Assembly: GCA_964490845.1 (NCBI GenBank)
Contig: CAZBED010000002.1
Span: 310,001 to 374,000, forward strand
Direction of reading: 5' to 3'
Length of the DNA stretch: 64,000 bases
Source: JADJSS01 sp964490845
GTDB taxonomy: Bacteria > Bacteroidota > Bacteroidia > Chitinophagales > JADIYW01
Part shown: positions 34,398 to 42,894 of the stretch, in pieces
Position numbering within the stretch: position 1 is the stretch's first letter
How the letters are laid out: every line of letters begins with the position of its first letter
The notes under the pieces: model-generated
The model's input: the letters and a program-made list of their open reading frames with translations, nothing else
Database searches by the model: none
Told to the model about the DNA's origin: nothing
Position numbers and translations under genes: made by a program

Positions 34398-35864
34398 TTA
34401 TTCCTTGTTTTCAGGAACAGCTATCTTAATTTGCCCCGTACTGAAATTAACAAGCATGCCCAGACTTATTAAAAAAAGGGACCCCACCTTGTTCGCTTCC
34501 ACCAAATCACTGAGTGTGTTGTTTAGTAAAAATGCCATAATGCATAAGGTAACGACAACGATATATTTTCGGTTCTCCGTATCTGACAGGCTATATATTT
34601 GTTCTGCATTTAGCAGGACAATAACAATCAAAAAAACATAGAGCAGCAATGCCGGCAACCCCTGTTCCGTGAGCAACAGCAGGAAATAGTTGTGTACGGT
34701 AGAACGCTCCTCATTATCGCTGATATAGGTTTCATAAGCGGTTACAGTGTATTGTTTGTAATTTGTGACGAAATTATTCGGCCCCACGCCCACAAGAGGA
34801 TGTTCTTTAAATAATTTCACCGCCGCAATCCATCTGTAGAATCGTTCCACGGTACTCATGTCTTCCATCTCAAAAGTAGAGGTAAGGTGTTCGCCCAGCT
34901 CATCATGGTAAATAGTATGTTCGTAATCCGGAGAATATTTTAAATAATTGTTGTTGGATAACATGTACCCTGTAAACAAAATGGCTATCAGCCCTGCTGC
35001 GATAAGGATATACCTTGTTAACCTGAACCGAAGCACAAGGATGTAAAAAGGCATGCCAATCAGGGCGAGCCAGGCACCACGGGTATAAGACAGAAAGATG
35101 GCGGCGATAAATACAGGAATGGCGTATTTTAAAACAGTATGCCGGGCATAATGTCTGGGATACCAGCTTTTTGCAAGAAAAAGAAACGGGAAAAACATTG
35201 TGATAAAAACAGCATAATTTACGTGGTTGCGATAAACGGGGTATACCGCTTTTTGTATATTGTCAAAACTAAATAGAAGAGTAGCATGTTTTATCAGGAT
35301 AAATAAGACGCTGCCTAAAGTGGGAATAAACAGACACCAGAAAAGGATACGGACGGATTTTTCGTTTCGTATCAGCAAAATGGGCAGCATAAAAAAACCA
35401 CATAAATACCAGGATTTTGCAAGCAGGTATTTAATGGACAGTATGACGTCTGTCGAAAAGAACGTAACAAAGATACTCCAGCCATACATTAAAAATAATA
35501 CAATCAGAATGGGATGCCTGAAGGATTTTGTATTCAAAACCTGGGGTTTAAGCACAAAGTAAAGGATGATACTTCCGGTCAATAGTATCAGGATAGGCTC
35601 TGATGGCAGGTCGGTGCCAAAACTGCCGATATAGGTTTCGACGGACACCGGAATGGTGAGCAATAGTATGAAAAAAACGAGCCTGAAATTCAGTAATGCC
35701 AGTATGGAAAACAACAGGCCGAAAGGCACTATACCCAAGGTATAATCTTCGGTGTAAATACCTGCAGCAAAACAAATGATGGTGAACAGCCCAAATAACC
35801 AGAAAATAGAACCGGCATATTTCGCCGCTATATCAGGAACGTTGAAATCCGTATTTGTCTGCAT
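34398..35864 (-). CDS. O-antigen ligase/polymerase family membrane protein (Wzy/WaaL-like)
   Basis: The 488-aa protein has ~12 hydrophobic helices and the Wzy_C region with the large periplasmic loop (EHLTSTFEMEDMSTVERFYRW) followed by VGVGPNNFVTNY and the VHNYFLLLLTEQGLPAL histidine segment. These proteins polymerise or transfer lipid-linked glycans at the periplasmic face. Its start lies 32 nt inside the wzz-like gene, an overlap that suggests tight co-expression. It is the last gene of the operon that starts at 39807. Ligase and polymerase cannot be told apart from sequence. Confidence 0.88.
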   Translation of the reverse strand: MQTNTDFNVPDIAAKYAGSIFWLFGLFTIICFAAGIYTEDYTLGIVPFGLLFSILALLNFRLVFFILLLTIPVSVETYIGSFGTDLPSEPILILLTGSIILYFVLKPQVLNTKSFRHPILIVLFLMYGWSIFVTFFSTDVILSIKYLLAKSWYLCGFFMLPILLIRNEKSVRILFWCLFIPTLGSVLFILIKHATLLFSFDNIQKAVYPVYRNHVNYAVFITMFFPFLFLAKSWYPRHYARHTVLKYAIPVFIAAIFLSYTRGAWLALIGMPFYILVLRFRLTRYILIAAGLIAILFTGYMLSNNNYLKYSPDYEHTIYHDELGEHLTSTFEMEDMSTVERFYRWIAAVKLFKEHPLVGVGPNNFVTNYKQYTVTAYETYISDNEERSTVHNYFLLLLTEQGLPALLLYVFLIVIVLLNAEQIYSLSDTENRKYIVVVTLCIMAFLLNNTLSDLVEANKVGSLFLISLGMLVNFSTGQIKIAVPENKE

Positions 35865-36654
35865 GTTTATACAATTCTATCAGGAGCGCGGCGAAAGCAG
35901 CAAGTATAAATGAGATGACGGCGGTACTCAAAAGAATCAGCCAACGGATAGGTTTTGCCTTCTTTACCGCTGGTTGAGGTTCTTCCACCACATAGATGGT
36001 TTTAAAATCTTTAGAAGAGGAAACGGCATACTGATCTCTGATGGTCATTAATTTGCTGAGTTCTTCCGATGCGGCTAGCGAATTGGAAGACGTCAGCATC
36101 AGTTTCTTCTCGGCAATCTGTTTGTCTATCAAATCCAGTACCGTGGATTTGTTTTCAATCAGCATAGACCTGTAAATGGAATCAGACCGCATGACAATAT
36201 CTTTGACCAGTGTGGAAGCAAGCTTGGCATCCGTATCTACTATGCTGACCTCAATGGCACCCAGGTCATTCCGTACGGCGTTGAAATTTTCGTAAAATTC
36301 CTTTTGAGTATAATAGGTGAAAAGAGCGGGTGTTTTAGCCCTGATTTTATAATGCTTACCTAAGTCGAATTTATTAATTAATGCCAGACTCATAGGTGCG
36401 GAAGAAACTATGGTGAGAAAACGGTTGATGTCTTCTTTACCGCCAAACATGCTGACACCACCTGCCTCCTTCTCATTGAATAAAGCGGCCCTGTCTGTGC
36501 TCGTAGGGTTGGAAAGGTAAAATATCATCCTGGATTTGTAATAGGGAGGCATAATGAAGGGTAGCGTAATAATAAAACTGACGATTACAGCGATTATAGT
36601 GAACAGAAGAATCTGTTTATTCCATTTGGCTACGATTTTAAACAATTCCAGCAT
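35833..36654 (-). CDS. Wzz-like polysaccharide chain-length/co-polymerase protein
   Basis: The 273-aa protein has one N-terminal helix (about 18-37) followed by the PYYKSRMIFYLSNP strand usual at the start of Wzz domains, a long helical periplasmic region and a C-terminal helix (about 240-262) preceded by KKAKPIRW. It lacks a cytoplasmic tyrosine-kinase domain, so it is Wzz/PCP-1-like rather than Wzc. It should set glycan length together with the polymerase encoded downstream. It follows the flippase gene after 81 nt. Confidence 0.85.
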   Translation of the reverse strand: MLELFKIVAKWNKQILLFTIIAVIVSFIITLPFIMPPYYKSRMIFYLSNPTSTDRAALFNEKEAGGVSMFGGKEDINRFLTIVSSAPMSLALINKFDLGKHYKIRAKTPALFTYYTQKEFYENFNAVRNDLGAIEVSIVDTDAKLASTLVKDIVMRSDSIYRSMLIENKSTVLDLIDKQIAEKKLMLTSSNSLAASEELSKLMTIRDQYAVSSSKDFKTIYVVEEPQPAVKKAKPIRWLILLSTAVISFILAAFAALLIELYKHADKYGFQRS

Positions 36655-36735
36655 AGAGCAACTATATAATTTTAAGAATCTGCCAAAAGTACGAAAATAC
36701 TATGAATTTGACTATGTAATAATCCTTAACGAGGG

Positions 36736-38196
36736 TTATTCCTTATAACCCACTTTTAGTTCCAGTGACTTTAAATTGACTAATCCCAGTATATAAGACA
36801 GAACAGGGATACAAATCAGGTATAAAAGTATATGGTAAGCCAGATTTAACGGTGTACTGGCCGAAAACTGTATGCTATTCAAAATAAACAGGAGCAGTAT
36901 GCAGAGAGCTCCAAACCCCAAAAGTTGCAGGATATAACGGATATTAATGGACAAGCTGAAAATACGGAACGTATAAACCGAATAACAAACCAGCATAAAC
37001 AATTGTGTGATGAGTGTGGCGATGCCGGCGCCTTTGGCGCCCAGCCTGATAATTAGAAAATAATTTAAGGAAATGTTTATAATAACCGCTATTACTAAGG
37101 TCAGGATCATCAGGCGGAAATTCTGATTCGCGGTCAGCAGCGTTCCAATCACATAAAGTATCGCTACGGGAAAAAAATTCAACAGCAAATAGCCGAATAC
37201 CTCTGCGGAATAAGCGCTGTTTGCGGTGTTGTAAAGCAGCTGCATCAATTCCAGCCGGTAGGTAAAGAAACAGACAATCAGCGATACAGCCAGGCAATAA
37301 ATGACGGATAAGGACGATTTTAAAAGCGTTTTTATTTCAGCCTTTTGGGCAATCCTGTAAGCAAACATCGGCAGCAGGATAGTTGCAAACAAATAACCGA
37401 TATTGTTCAGCGACTCCATGATTCTGTAACCCTGCGCATATATGCCGGATTCCGACGCTCCGTTGCTTCCCTGCAGCCTTTCCAGCATTACTCCATCAAT
37501 GCGGTAATAAGTGGTCATCAGGAAATGAATGATGGCGTAGGGCAATGTTTCCTTAGAGATAGACAAGAACTGATGAAAATTGAGGGATAGTTTTATCTGG
37601 CTGGTTAACTGAAAGGAGAAGAACAGGCAAACCAAAAAGGTGATGATATACGCGGCCATCTGTGCCAGAGCAAAATTGAAAACGGTCAATTGTAAATGGC
37701 TGATATTACCCCAGATTAAACATCCGCAGAAAATAATCATCAGCAATTTATCCAGAACGGATAGTAACGCATCTTTGATAAATAACTGATGTGCGGAAAT
37801 ATTGGAACGCAGATAAATGGTGAAAGATAACAGAATCTGATTAATCAGAATGATCCAGATAAAAGGCTTTGACAGATATCCCAGCGGATAGGCGACGGAT
37901 ACACATAATATCAGATAAATTATAAACAGCAACGTTTTAAAAAACAAGATGTTTGGAAGCAGTGAATTAATCTTATTCCTGTCTGCCGCCACTTCCCGGT
38001 TGTTGTAGTTTTGCAGTCCGAAGTCCAGTAAAATCTGAAAAAGATAAGTGAAATTAAAAATAGCGAAATACAATCCATATTCCTGTTCGCCTAATTTATT
38101 CTGTACCGTTCTGTCTATGCCAAATACCCAAAATGGTTTTATCAGGAAATTGACAAAAACCATAAAAAAGACATTAAACAGGAATGATTTTTTCAA
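36736..38196 (-). CDS. Wzx-type polysaccharide flippase
   Basis: The 486-aa protein has ~12-14 transmembrane helices and the MATE/MOP-superfamily look of Wzx/RfbX flippases (first helix FNVFFMVFVNFLIKPFWVFG, then EQEYGLYFAIFNFTYLFQ; middle GASESGIYAQGYRIMESL). It moves lipid-linked repeat units across the inner membrane. Its ATG overlaps the stop of the preceding secreted-protein gene by 4 nt (ATGA). Together with Wzz and the polymerase/ligase it forms a Wzx/Wzy-type export set, but no glycosyltransferase is encoded in this operon. Confidence 0.9.
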   Translation of the reverse strand: MKKSFLFNVFFMVFVNFLIKPFWVFGIDRTVQNKLGEQEYGLYFAIFNFTYLFQILLDFGLQNYNNREVAADRNKINSLLPNILFFKTLLFIIYLILCVSVAYPLGYLSKPFIWIILINQILLSFTIYLRSNISAHQLFIKDALLSVLDKLLMIIFCGCLIWGNISHLQLTVFNFALAQMAAYIITFLVCLFFSFQLTSQIKLSLNFHQFLSISKETLPYAIIHFLMTTYYRIDGVMLERLQGSNGASESGIYAQGYRIMESLNNIGYLFATILLPMFAYRIAQKAEIKTLLKSSLSVIYCLAVSLIVCFFTYRLELMQLLYNTANSAYSAEVFGYLLLNFFPVAILYVIGTLLTANQNFRLMILTLVIAVIINISLNYFLIIRLGAKGAGIATLITQLFMLVCYSVYTFRIFSLSINIRYILQLLGFGALCILLLFILNSIQFSASTPLNLAYHILLYLICIPVLSYILGLVNLKSLELKVGYKE

Positions 38197-38615
38197 TGCT
38201 GTAATTTAAATAAAGTCTTGAGTTGGATAATACCGTCATTAGAAAATGAATTTACATACCGCTTGTCGTCTATTTTTATGACAATATATCCTATGGTACC
38301 TGTCCAGTAAACATCTCCGTTAATTATCTTGCCGTTGGCCAGTTGCCAGTTGTAATAAACCGGTGACTTAAGTCCTGGGATTTCTGTTGCGGCAGAATCT
38401 TTTATGTAACTCAGAAAAGTATTGTGGAATTTTTTAGGAAGGTTGACATGTGCAAACTGAACGGCATCATTTAGTTCCAGAGATACTGTAGAATCAATTA
38501 ATTGAAAGAAGACCGGCTTGGGTAGTTTGCCGTCTGATTTTGCGAACAGGCTGGCTCTCAGGCTGAGAAAAAGCGCAAAAATCAGAAGGCAGATATTTTT
38601 TTTTGACCTCGTCAT
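38193..38615 (-). CDS. Hypothetical exported protein in the polysaccharide operon
   Basis: I do not recognise a family. The 140-aa protein has a signal peptide (MTRSKKNICLLIFALFLSLRASLFA) and ~115 mature residues with an SVSLELNDAVQF-like strand, a YYNWQLANGKIINGDVYWTGTIGYIVI beta hairpin and Tyr-rich stretches. It is locked into the operon: 1 nt after the aminotransferase stop and overlapping the flippase start by 4 nt. The context suggests a periplasmic or outer-membrane accessory of polysaccharide assembly; nothing more can be said. Confidence 0.7.
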   Translation of the reverse strand: MTRSKKNICLLIFALFLSLRASLFAKSDGKLPKPVFFQLIDSTVSLELNDAVQFAHVNLPKKFHNTFLSYIKDSAATEIPGLKSPVYYNWQLANGKIINGDVYWTGTIGYIVIKIDDKRYVNSFSNDGIIQLKTLFKLQH

Positions 38616-38616
38616 A

Positions 38617-39807
38617 CTAAGAATATACTTTATTTAGGGCATTCAGAATAATCCGGCAAGATACGCGAATTTCCGCTTCCGTGATGATAAGCGGTGGCGC
38701 AATCCGAAGGCAGTTGTTGGCAAATAGAAACCAGTCCGTTATCAATCCGTTTTCCAGGCAGTTCGCTATCACTTTTTTCAGTTGCTCAAAATTATCCAGA
38801 TAAACGGCCATCATCAGTCCGCAATGGTTTATTTTTCCGATAGCGGGATGCTGTAACAATGTTGCGAATAACTGTGCTTTTGTCTCCACAGATGCATGCA
38901 ATTTTTGTTCCACAATTTCCTGTAAGGAGGCTAACGCAGCTGCGCAGCTTACTGCATTGCCGCCAAAGGTGGTAATATGACCAAGTACTGGGTTGTGTTG
39001 TAACACTTTCATGATATTATGGGAAGCTATAAAACAAGCTAATGGCAGCCCTCCGCCGAAAGCCTTACCCAGCAGCAGGATATCCGGTACTACCGCTTCT
39101 GCCTGAAAACGGAATAAACTGCCGGTGCGGCCACATCCCGTTTGTATCTCGTCGAACACCAGCAGGGTGCCCGTCTCATCACATCGTTTTCTCACCGCGT
39201 GAAGATATTCTTTATCCGGAACCAACACACCCGCCTCCGCCTGCACGGGTTCCAGGAAAACGGCAGCGGTTCGCTCTGTAATCAGCAAAATATCTTCGAA
39301 ATGATTGTAGCGTATATGTCGCACATCCGGCAGCAAGGGCCGGTAATTCGATTTAAAATATTCATCTCCCAGTAAACTCAATGCACCCTGTGTGCTGCCG
39401 TGATAAGAATTTTTACACGAGATAAACTCTGTTCTCCCGTTAAAGCGCTTAGCCAGTTTCATCGCGCCTTCCGTAGCCTCTGCACCTGAATTGGTAAAAT
39501 AGACGGAGTTTAAAGTATCCGGCAGCAGCGTGCAAACGTATGTGGCCAGTTGCACCTGAGGCGCCTGTACAAACTCTCCATAGACCATAGTGTGCGCATA
39601 GCGTGCCGTCTGCTGTTGTACGGCATGCACGATTCTGGGGTGGCAATGTCCCAGGCTGCTGACGCTGATGCCGGAAATCAGGTCGATGTATCGTTTGCCG
39701 GAGGTGTCATATAAATAAACACCTTCAGCATGGTCGATTTCAAGACCAAGCGGTGCATCACTGGTTTGCGCTACATGTTGCAAAAAAAGTTGTCGCTGGG
39801 ATAGCAT
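38617..39807 (-). CDS. Class III PLP-dependent aminotransferase (acetylornithine/ornithine-type)
   Basis: The 396-aa protein has the class III fold: IDLISGISVSSLGHCHPRI at the N-terminus, TNSGAEATEGAMKLAKRF, FDEIQTGCGRTGSLF and the PLP lysine in LLLGKAFGGGLPLAC near residue 240. Substrates of this family are omega-amino acids such as N-acetylornithine, ornithine or GABA; none can be chosen safely, and no arginine-pathway gene is nearby. It heads the operon for polysaccharide export, 1 nt before the secreted unknown. A -7 box touches its start codon. Confidence 0.9.
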   Translation of the reverse strand: MLSQRQLFLQHVAQTSDAPLGLEIDHAEGVYLYDTSGKRYIDLISGISVSSLGHCHPRIVHAVQQQTARYAHTMVYGEFVQAPQVQLATYVCTLLPDTLNSVYFTNSGAEATEGAMKLAKRFNGRTEFISCKNSYHGSTQGALSLLGDEYFKSNYRPLLPDVRHIRYNHFEDILLITERTAAVFLEPVQAEAGVLVPDKEYLHAVRKRCDETGTLLVFDEIQTGCGRTGSLFRFQAEAVVPDILLLGKAFGGGLPLACFIASHNIMKVLQHNPVLGHITTFGGNAVSCAAALASLQEIVEQKLHASVETKAQLFATLLQHPAIGKINHCGLMMAVYLDNFEQLKKVIANCLENGLITDWFLFANNCLRIAPPLIITEAEIRVSCRIILNALNKVYS

Positions 39808-39811
39808 GCTG

Positions 39812-39819
39812 CAAAGTTA
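39812..39819 (-). promoter_or_regulatory. -7 box of the polysaccharide operon, adjacent to the start codon
   Basis: The minus strand reads TAACTTTG, then 4 nt (CAGC) and the ATG of the aminotransferase gene. The -33 region is AT-rich without a clear TTTG. Confidence 0.5.
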
Positions 39820-39919
39820 TTAATTAATAATAACTTATTATTTCCGGCTTATAAATTAGCTTTTGCATAGATGATGGATGGCATTTACGGCTAACTTTAC
39901 CTGACTTAAACACAGCAAT

Positions 39920-41416
39920 ATGGCTTCAGAAAAAGATTTTTCCGTTCTCATTACCGGCACAGGATTCTCCGGTATAGGTGTTGGTATTCAATTGAAAAAG
40001 GCGGGATTCCACAATTTTAAAATAGTAGAGAAAGCAGCTGAAGTAGGTGGCACGTGGAGAGATAACCACTATCCCGGAGCGGCGTGCGACGTTAAATCGA
40101 ACTTGTATTCATACTCGTTTGAGCCGAATCCAAACTGGACAAGGGAATATTCTCCGCAGAAAGAAATCCTGGAATATACCAGACATTGTGTACAGAAATA
40201 TGATTTAGAAAAGCACATCCTTTTCAATTGGGAAGTAAAATCCGCTCGCTATCAGGAAGACAAGGCAATATGGAATCTGATCAATACAAAAGGAGAGCAA
40301 TTATCTTCTAATGTGGTGGTATTCGGCAACGGGCCTTTGCATCTGCCCAGCATCCCGGATATCAATGGAATAAAAGATTTTAAAGGAACCGTTTTCCACT
40401 CCGCGCAGTGGAACCATGATTATGACCTGAATGGAAAAAATGTATGCGTCATCGGTACCGGTGCCAGCGCGATTCAGTTTGTTCCGGAAATTCAGCCCAA
40501 AGTAAAGCAGTTGTTCCTAATGCAACGCACTCCACCATGGGTGCTTCCGAAGCCCGACGGAGAATTTACGCCAACACAGCATACCCTTTTTGAAAAAATC
40601 CCGTTGGTGCAGAAACTCAACCGCGATTTCATCTATTATCTCAATGAAGCGCAGGTCGTTGGCATGATATATAATGAAAATATCCTGAAAATGGGTGAGG
40701 TGATTGGAAAACGTCATATCAACAAGTATATCAAAGACCCGGAACTCCGTAAAAAACTGACACCCACTTATCGCCTGGGTTGTAAACGGGTATTGTTATC
40801 CAATAACTACTATCAGGCGCTGGCACAACCGAACCTGGAGGTGGTGACAGACGGTATTGAGAAATTTACCAAAGACAGCGTAGTGACGAAAGACGGTACA
40901 TCACGCAAGATAGATGCCGTGATATTGGGAACGGGATTTCATGTGGCAGACAGTTTCCAGTATTATGATGTAATGGGAAAGGACGGCATCACCTTTCAGA
41001 AAGCTTTTGAAAACGGGCCGGAAGCATACTATGGTACCTGTGTACACCATTTTCCGAATATGTTCATGATGCTGGGCCCCAATACCGGACTCGGACACAA
41101 TTCGATGATTTATATGATTGAATCACAAACGAATTATATTATTGATGCAGTCAGCAAAATGCAACAGCAACACATCCGTTCTATCGAAGTTAAAAAAGAC
41201 GTACAGGATAAATTCAACGCAGAAATTCAACGCAAGCTGGAAGGTACTGTCTGGCAGTCAGGCTGTAAAAGCTGGTATGTAAGTGAAGACGGCAAGAACC
41301 ACACCGTTTGGCCGGGCTTCACGCTGGAATTCCGCAACCGCACAAAGACTATCAACCTGAAAGACTACACACTCGAAAAAGTCGTCAGCAAGCGAAAAGA
41401 ACCGGAGTTAGTGTAA
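39920..41416 (+). CDS. Flavin-containing monooxygenase, Baeyer-Villiger type
   Basis: The 498-aa protein has two dinucleotide-binding motifs, GTGFSGIGVG (FAD, about 13-22) and GTGASAIQ (NADPH, about 180). Between them lies a Baeyer-Villiger-like fingerprint FKGTVFHSAQWN (FxGxxxHxxxW). NAD(P)H-dependent insertion of oxygen into ketones, or N/S-oxidation, is expected. Homologues in soil Bacteroidota are numerous with unknown substrates. It is monocistronic and preceded by a weak TAACTTTA box about 20 nt before the ATG. Confidence 0.9.
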   Translation: MASEKDFSVLITGTGFSGIGVGIQLKKAGFHNFKIVEKAAEVGGTWRDNHYPGAACDVKSNLYSYSFEPNPNWTREYSPQKEILEYTRHCVQKYDLEKHILFNWEVKSARYQEDKAIWNLINTKGEQLSSNVVVFGNGPLHLPSIPDINGIKDFKGTVFHSAQWNHDYDLNGKNVCVIGTGASAIQFVPEIQPKVKQLFLMQRTPPWVLPKPDGEFTPTQHTLFEKIPLVQKLNRDFIYYLNEAQVVGMIYNENILKMGEVIGKRHINKYIKDPELRKKLTPTYRLGCKRVLLSNNYYQALAQPNLEVVTDGIEKFTKDSVVTKDGTSRKIDAVILGTGFHVADSFQYYDVMGKDGITFQKAFENGPEAYYGTCVHHFPNMFMMLGPNTGLGHNSMIYMIESQTNYIIDAVSKMQQQHIRSIEVKKDVQDKFNAEIQRKLEGTVWQSGCKSWYVSEDGKNHTVWPGFTLEFRNRTKTINLKDYTLEKVVSKRKEPELV

Positions 41417-41480
41417 GGTAACATTAGTAATCAGGTTCGTTTCTTCTCGAATCTTGTCCTTGAAATCTATCTGTGTTACC

Positions 41481-41506
41481 GTCATTTCGACCGCAGGGAG
41501 AAATCT
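41481..41506. repeat. Single copy of a REP-like intergenic element
   Basis: The 26-nt segment beginning GTCATTTCGACCGCAGG and ending GAGAAATCT contains ATTTC (41484-41488) and its inverted copy GAAAT (41500-41504). I recall closely similar sequences as dispersed intergenic elements in many Bacteroidota genomes. Only one copy is present here, so its repeat nature rests on memory, not on this window. Confidence 0.45.
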
Positions 41507-41565
41507 GCCAATTTCACAGCACCCTAAGTTGTGAATAGAACAGACCTCCGCAACCTATTCTTTCC

Positions 41566-41573
41566 TATATTTG
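41566..41573 (+). promoter_or_regulatory. -7 box adjacent to the alanine-racemase-fold gene
   Basis: TATATTTG is followed by 4 nt (TTGT) and the ATG at 41578. No clear -33 element. Confidence 0.45.
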
Positions 41574-41577
41574 TTGT

Positions 41578-42882
41578 ATGCGTCATTGGAAAAAATGGAT
41601 AGTGTTTTGTCTGTTGGTAGTTGGCATCTTTTTGCTTTACAAAAAACCAAAGAAAAAGCCGTGTGCCTATTCACCTTATTTCAAACAACTCAATGAGGCT
41701 CTTCATATAAAGTATAAAGGAGCATCACATGCCATACTGGATATGGACAGGTTAGATGCGAATATTGCCGCCATCCGACACAACCTGGGAAGTCGTTTTC
41801 AACTACGTTTGGTCACCAAGTCGTTGCCATCCGTCGATTTACTGAATTATCTGATGCAACAGGCAAATACAAACAGACTGATGGTATTTTCCGAACCATT
41901 CATTGCGGAACTGTTAGATAAATGTCCGGCAGATTCATTGGATATCTTATTGGGAAAGCCGTTGCCGGTAGATGCCGTTGCCCGCTTGTCCGGGAAAGAA
42001 CACTGGAATACCATACATTGGCTCGTAGATACCGATCAGCGTTTAAAGGAATATGTGGATTTAGCCAGACAGAAAAATACCACCCTGCTTATTGCACTTG
42101 AAATCAACGTCGGGCTACAGCGTGGAGGATATGATACTCCGGAAAAGATGGCTAAAGCCATTCAGTTTATCAAAGCGAATCATGCGTATGTACGGTGTGT
42201 CGGTTTGATGGGTTACGACGGACATGTGCCTTTTGTGCCCTTTTATATCAACAAGGAAAAACAGATTTTAAAGGCATTCGCAGATGTGCAAAATAGATAT
42301 AACGGATTTGTAAATAGCCTGAAACCGTATTACACACAGGATGAAATTAGGATGATGACACTGAACAGCGGAGGCAGCCGTACCTATTTTTATTACAAAA
42401 ATTTTAAAGACAGTATGTACGTAAATGATATTGCCATGGGTTCCGGATTTTTAGCGCCTGCTCAGTTTCCGGAATTATACGCATACGGACATCAGCCTGC
42501 GCTCTATCTGGCATCACCGGTGTTGAAAAAAATAGAAACGGCCTTACTTCCTCATGCGGAGAAAATATCACCACTTGTAAATTGGTGGAATCCGAATCTG
42601 AAAGTTTCCTATTTTATGATCGGCGGTGGATGGCCCGGTGACATCGTGTCGCCGGAAGGTATAATTAAAAACACATTTTGGGATGAAAATGATAAAGGTT
42701 ATTCCAATCTGCTGCCAAATCAGAGTATTCTGAGCAGCTCAGATGAAAACCGGATTCAGGTAGATGATTTCATCTTTACGCAACCATGGGAGGGAGATGG
42801 CATGTTGTGCTTCAGCAAGATACTGTTGTATCAGAAAAGGAAAATCGTGGGTGAGTGGACAACCTATACGGGCGGAAATTGA
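41578..42882 (+). CDS. Membrane-anchored alanine-racemase-fold (DSD1-like) PLP enzyme
   Basis: The 434-aa protein has an N-terminal anchor (IVFCLLVVGIFLLY, about 9-23) followed by a basic stretch KKPKKKP, then a fold-type III PLP barrel. The barrel starts with AILDMDRLDANIAAIRHN, and the likely PLP lysine is in RLVTKSLPS. It continues with EINVGLQRGGYDT and NSGGSRTYFYY. These match D-threonine aldolase/D-serine dehydratase-like proteins. The C-terminal domain is long and includes WWNPNLKVSYFMIGGGWPG. With positive charges after the helix, topology is not certain, and the anchor may be a signal peptide. Substrate and side of the membrane are unknown. Confidence 0.8.
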   Translation: MRHWKKWIVFCLLVVGIFLLYKKPKKKPCAYSPYFKQLNEALHIKYKGASHAILDMDRLDANIAAIRHNLGSRFQLRLVTKSLPSVDLLNYLMQQANTNRLMVFSEPFIAELLDKCPADSLDILLGKPLPVDAVARLSGKEHWNTIHWLVDTDQRLKEYVDLARQKNTTLLIALEINVGLQRGGYDTPEKMAKAIQFIKANHAYVRCVGLMGYDGHVPFVPFYINKEKQILKAFADVQNRYNGFVNSLKPYYTQDEIRMMTLNSGGSRTYFYYKNFKDSMYVNDIAMGSGFLAPAQFPELYAYGHQPALYLASPVLKKIETALLPHAEKISPLVNWWNPNLKVSYFMIGGGWPGDIVSPEGIIKNTFWDENDKGYSNLLPNQSILSSSDENRIQVDDFIFTQPWEGDGMLCFSKILLYQKRKIVGEWTTYTGGN

Positions 42883-42894
42883 GATTCAGAAATT

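Noticed and set aside
38617..39807. Aminotransferase as a sugar-nucleotide aminotransferase for the polysaccharide operon
   Set aside because: The motifs are class III (ornithine/GABA type), not the DegT/DnrJ/EryC1 class that acts on nucleotide sugars.
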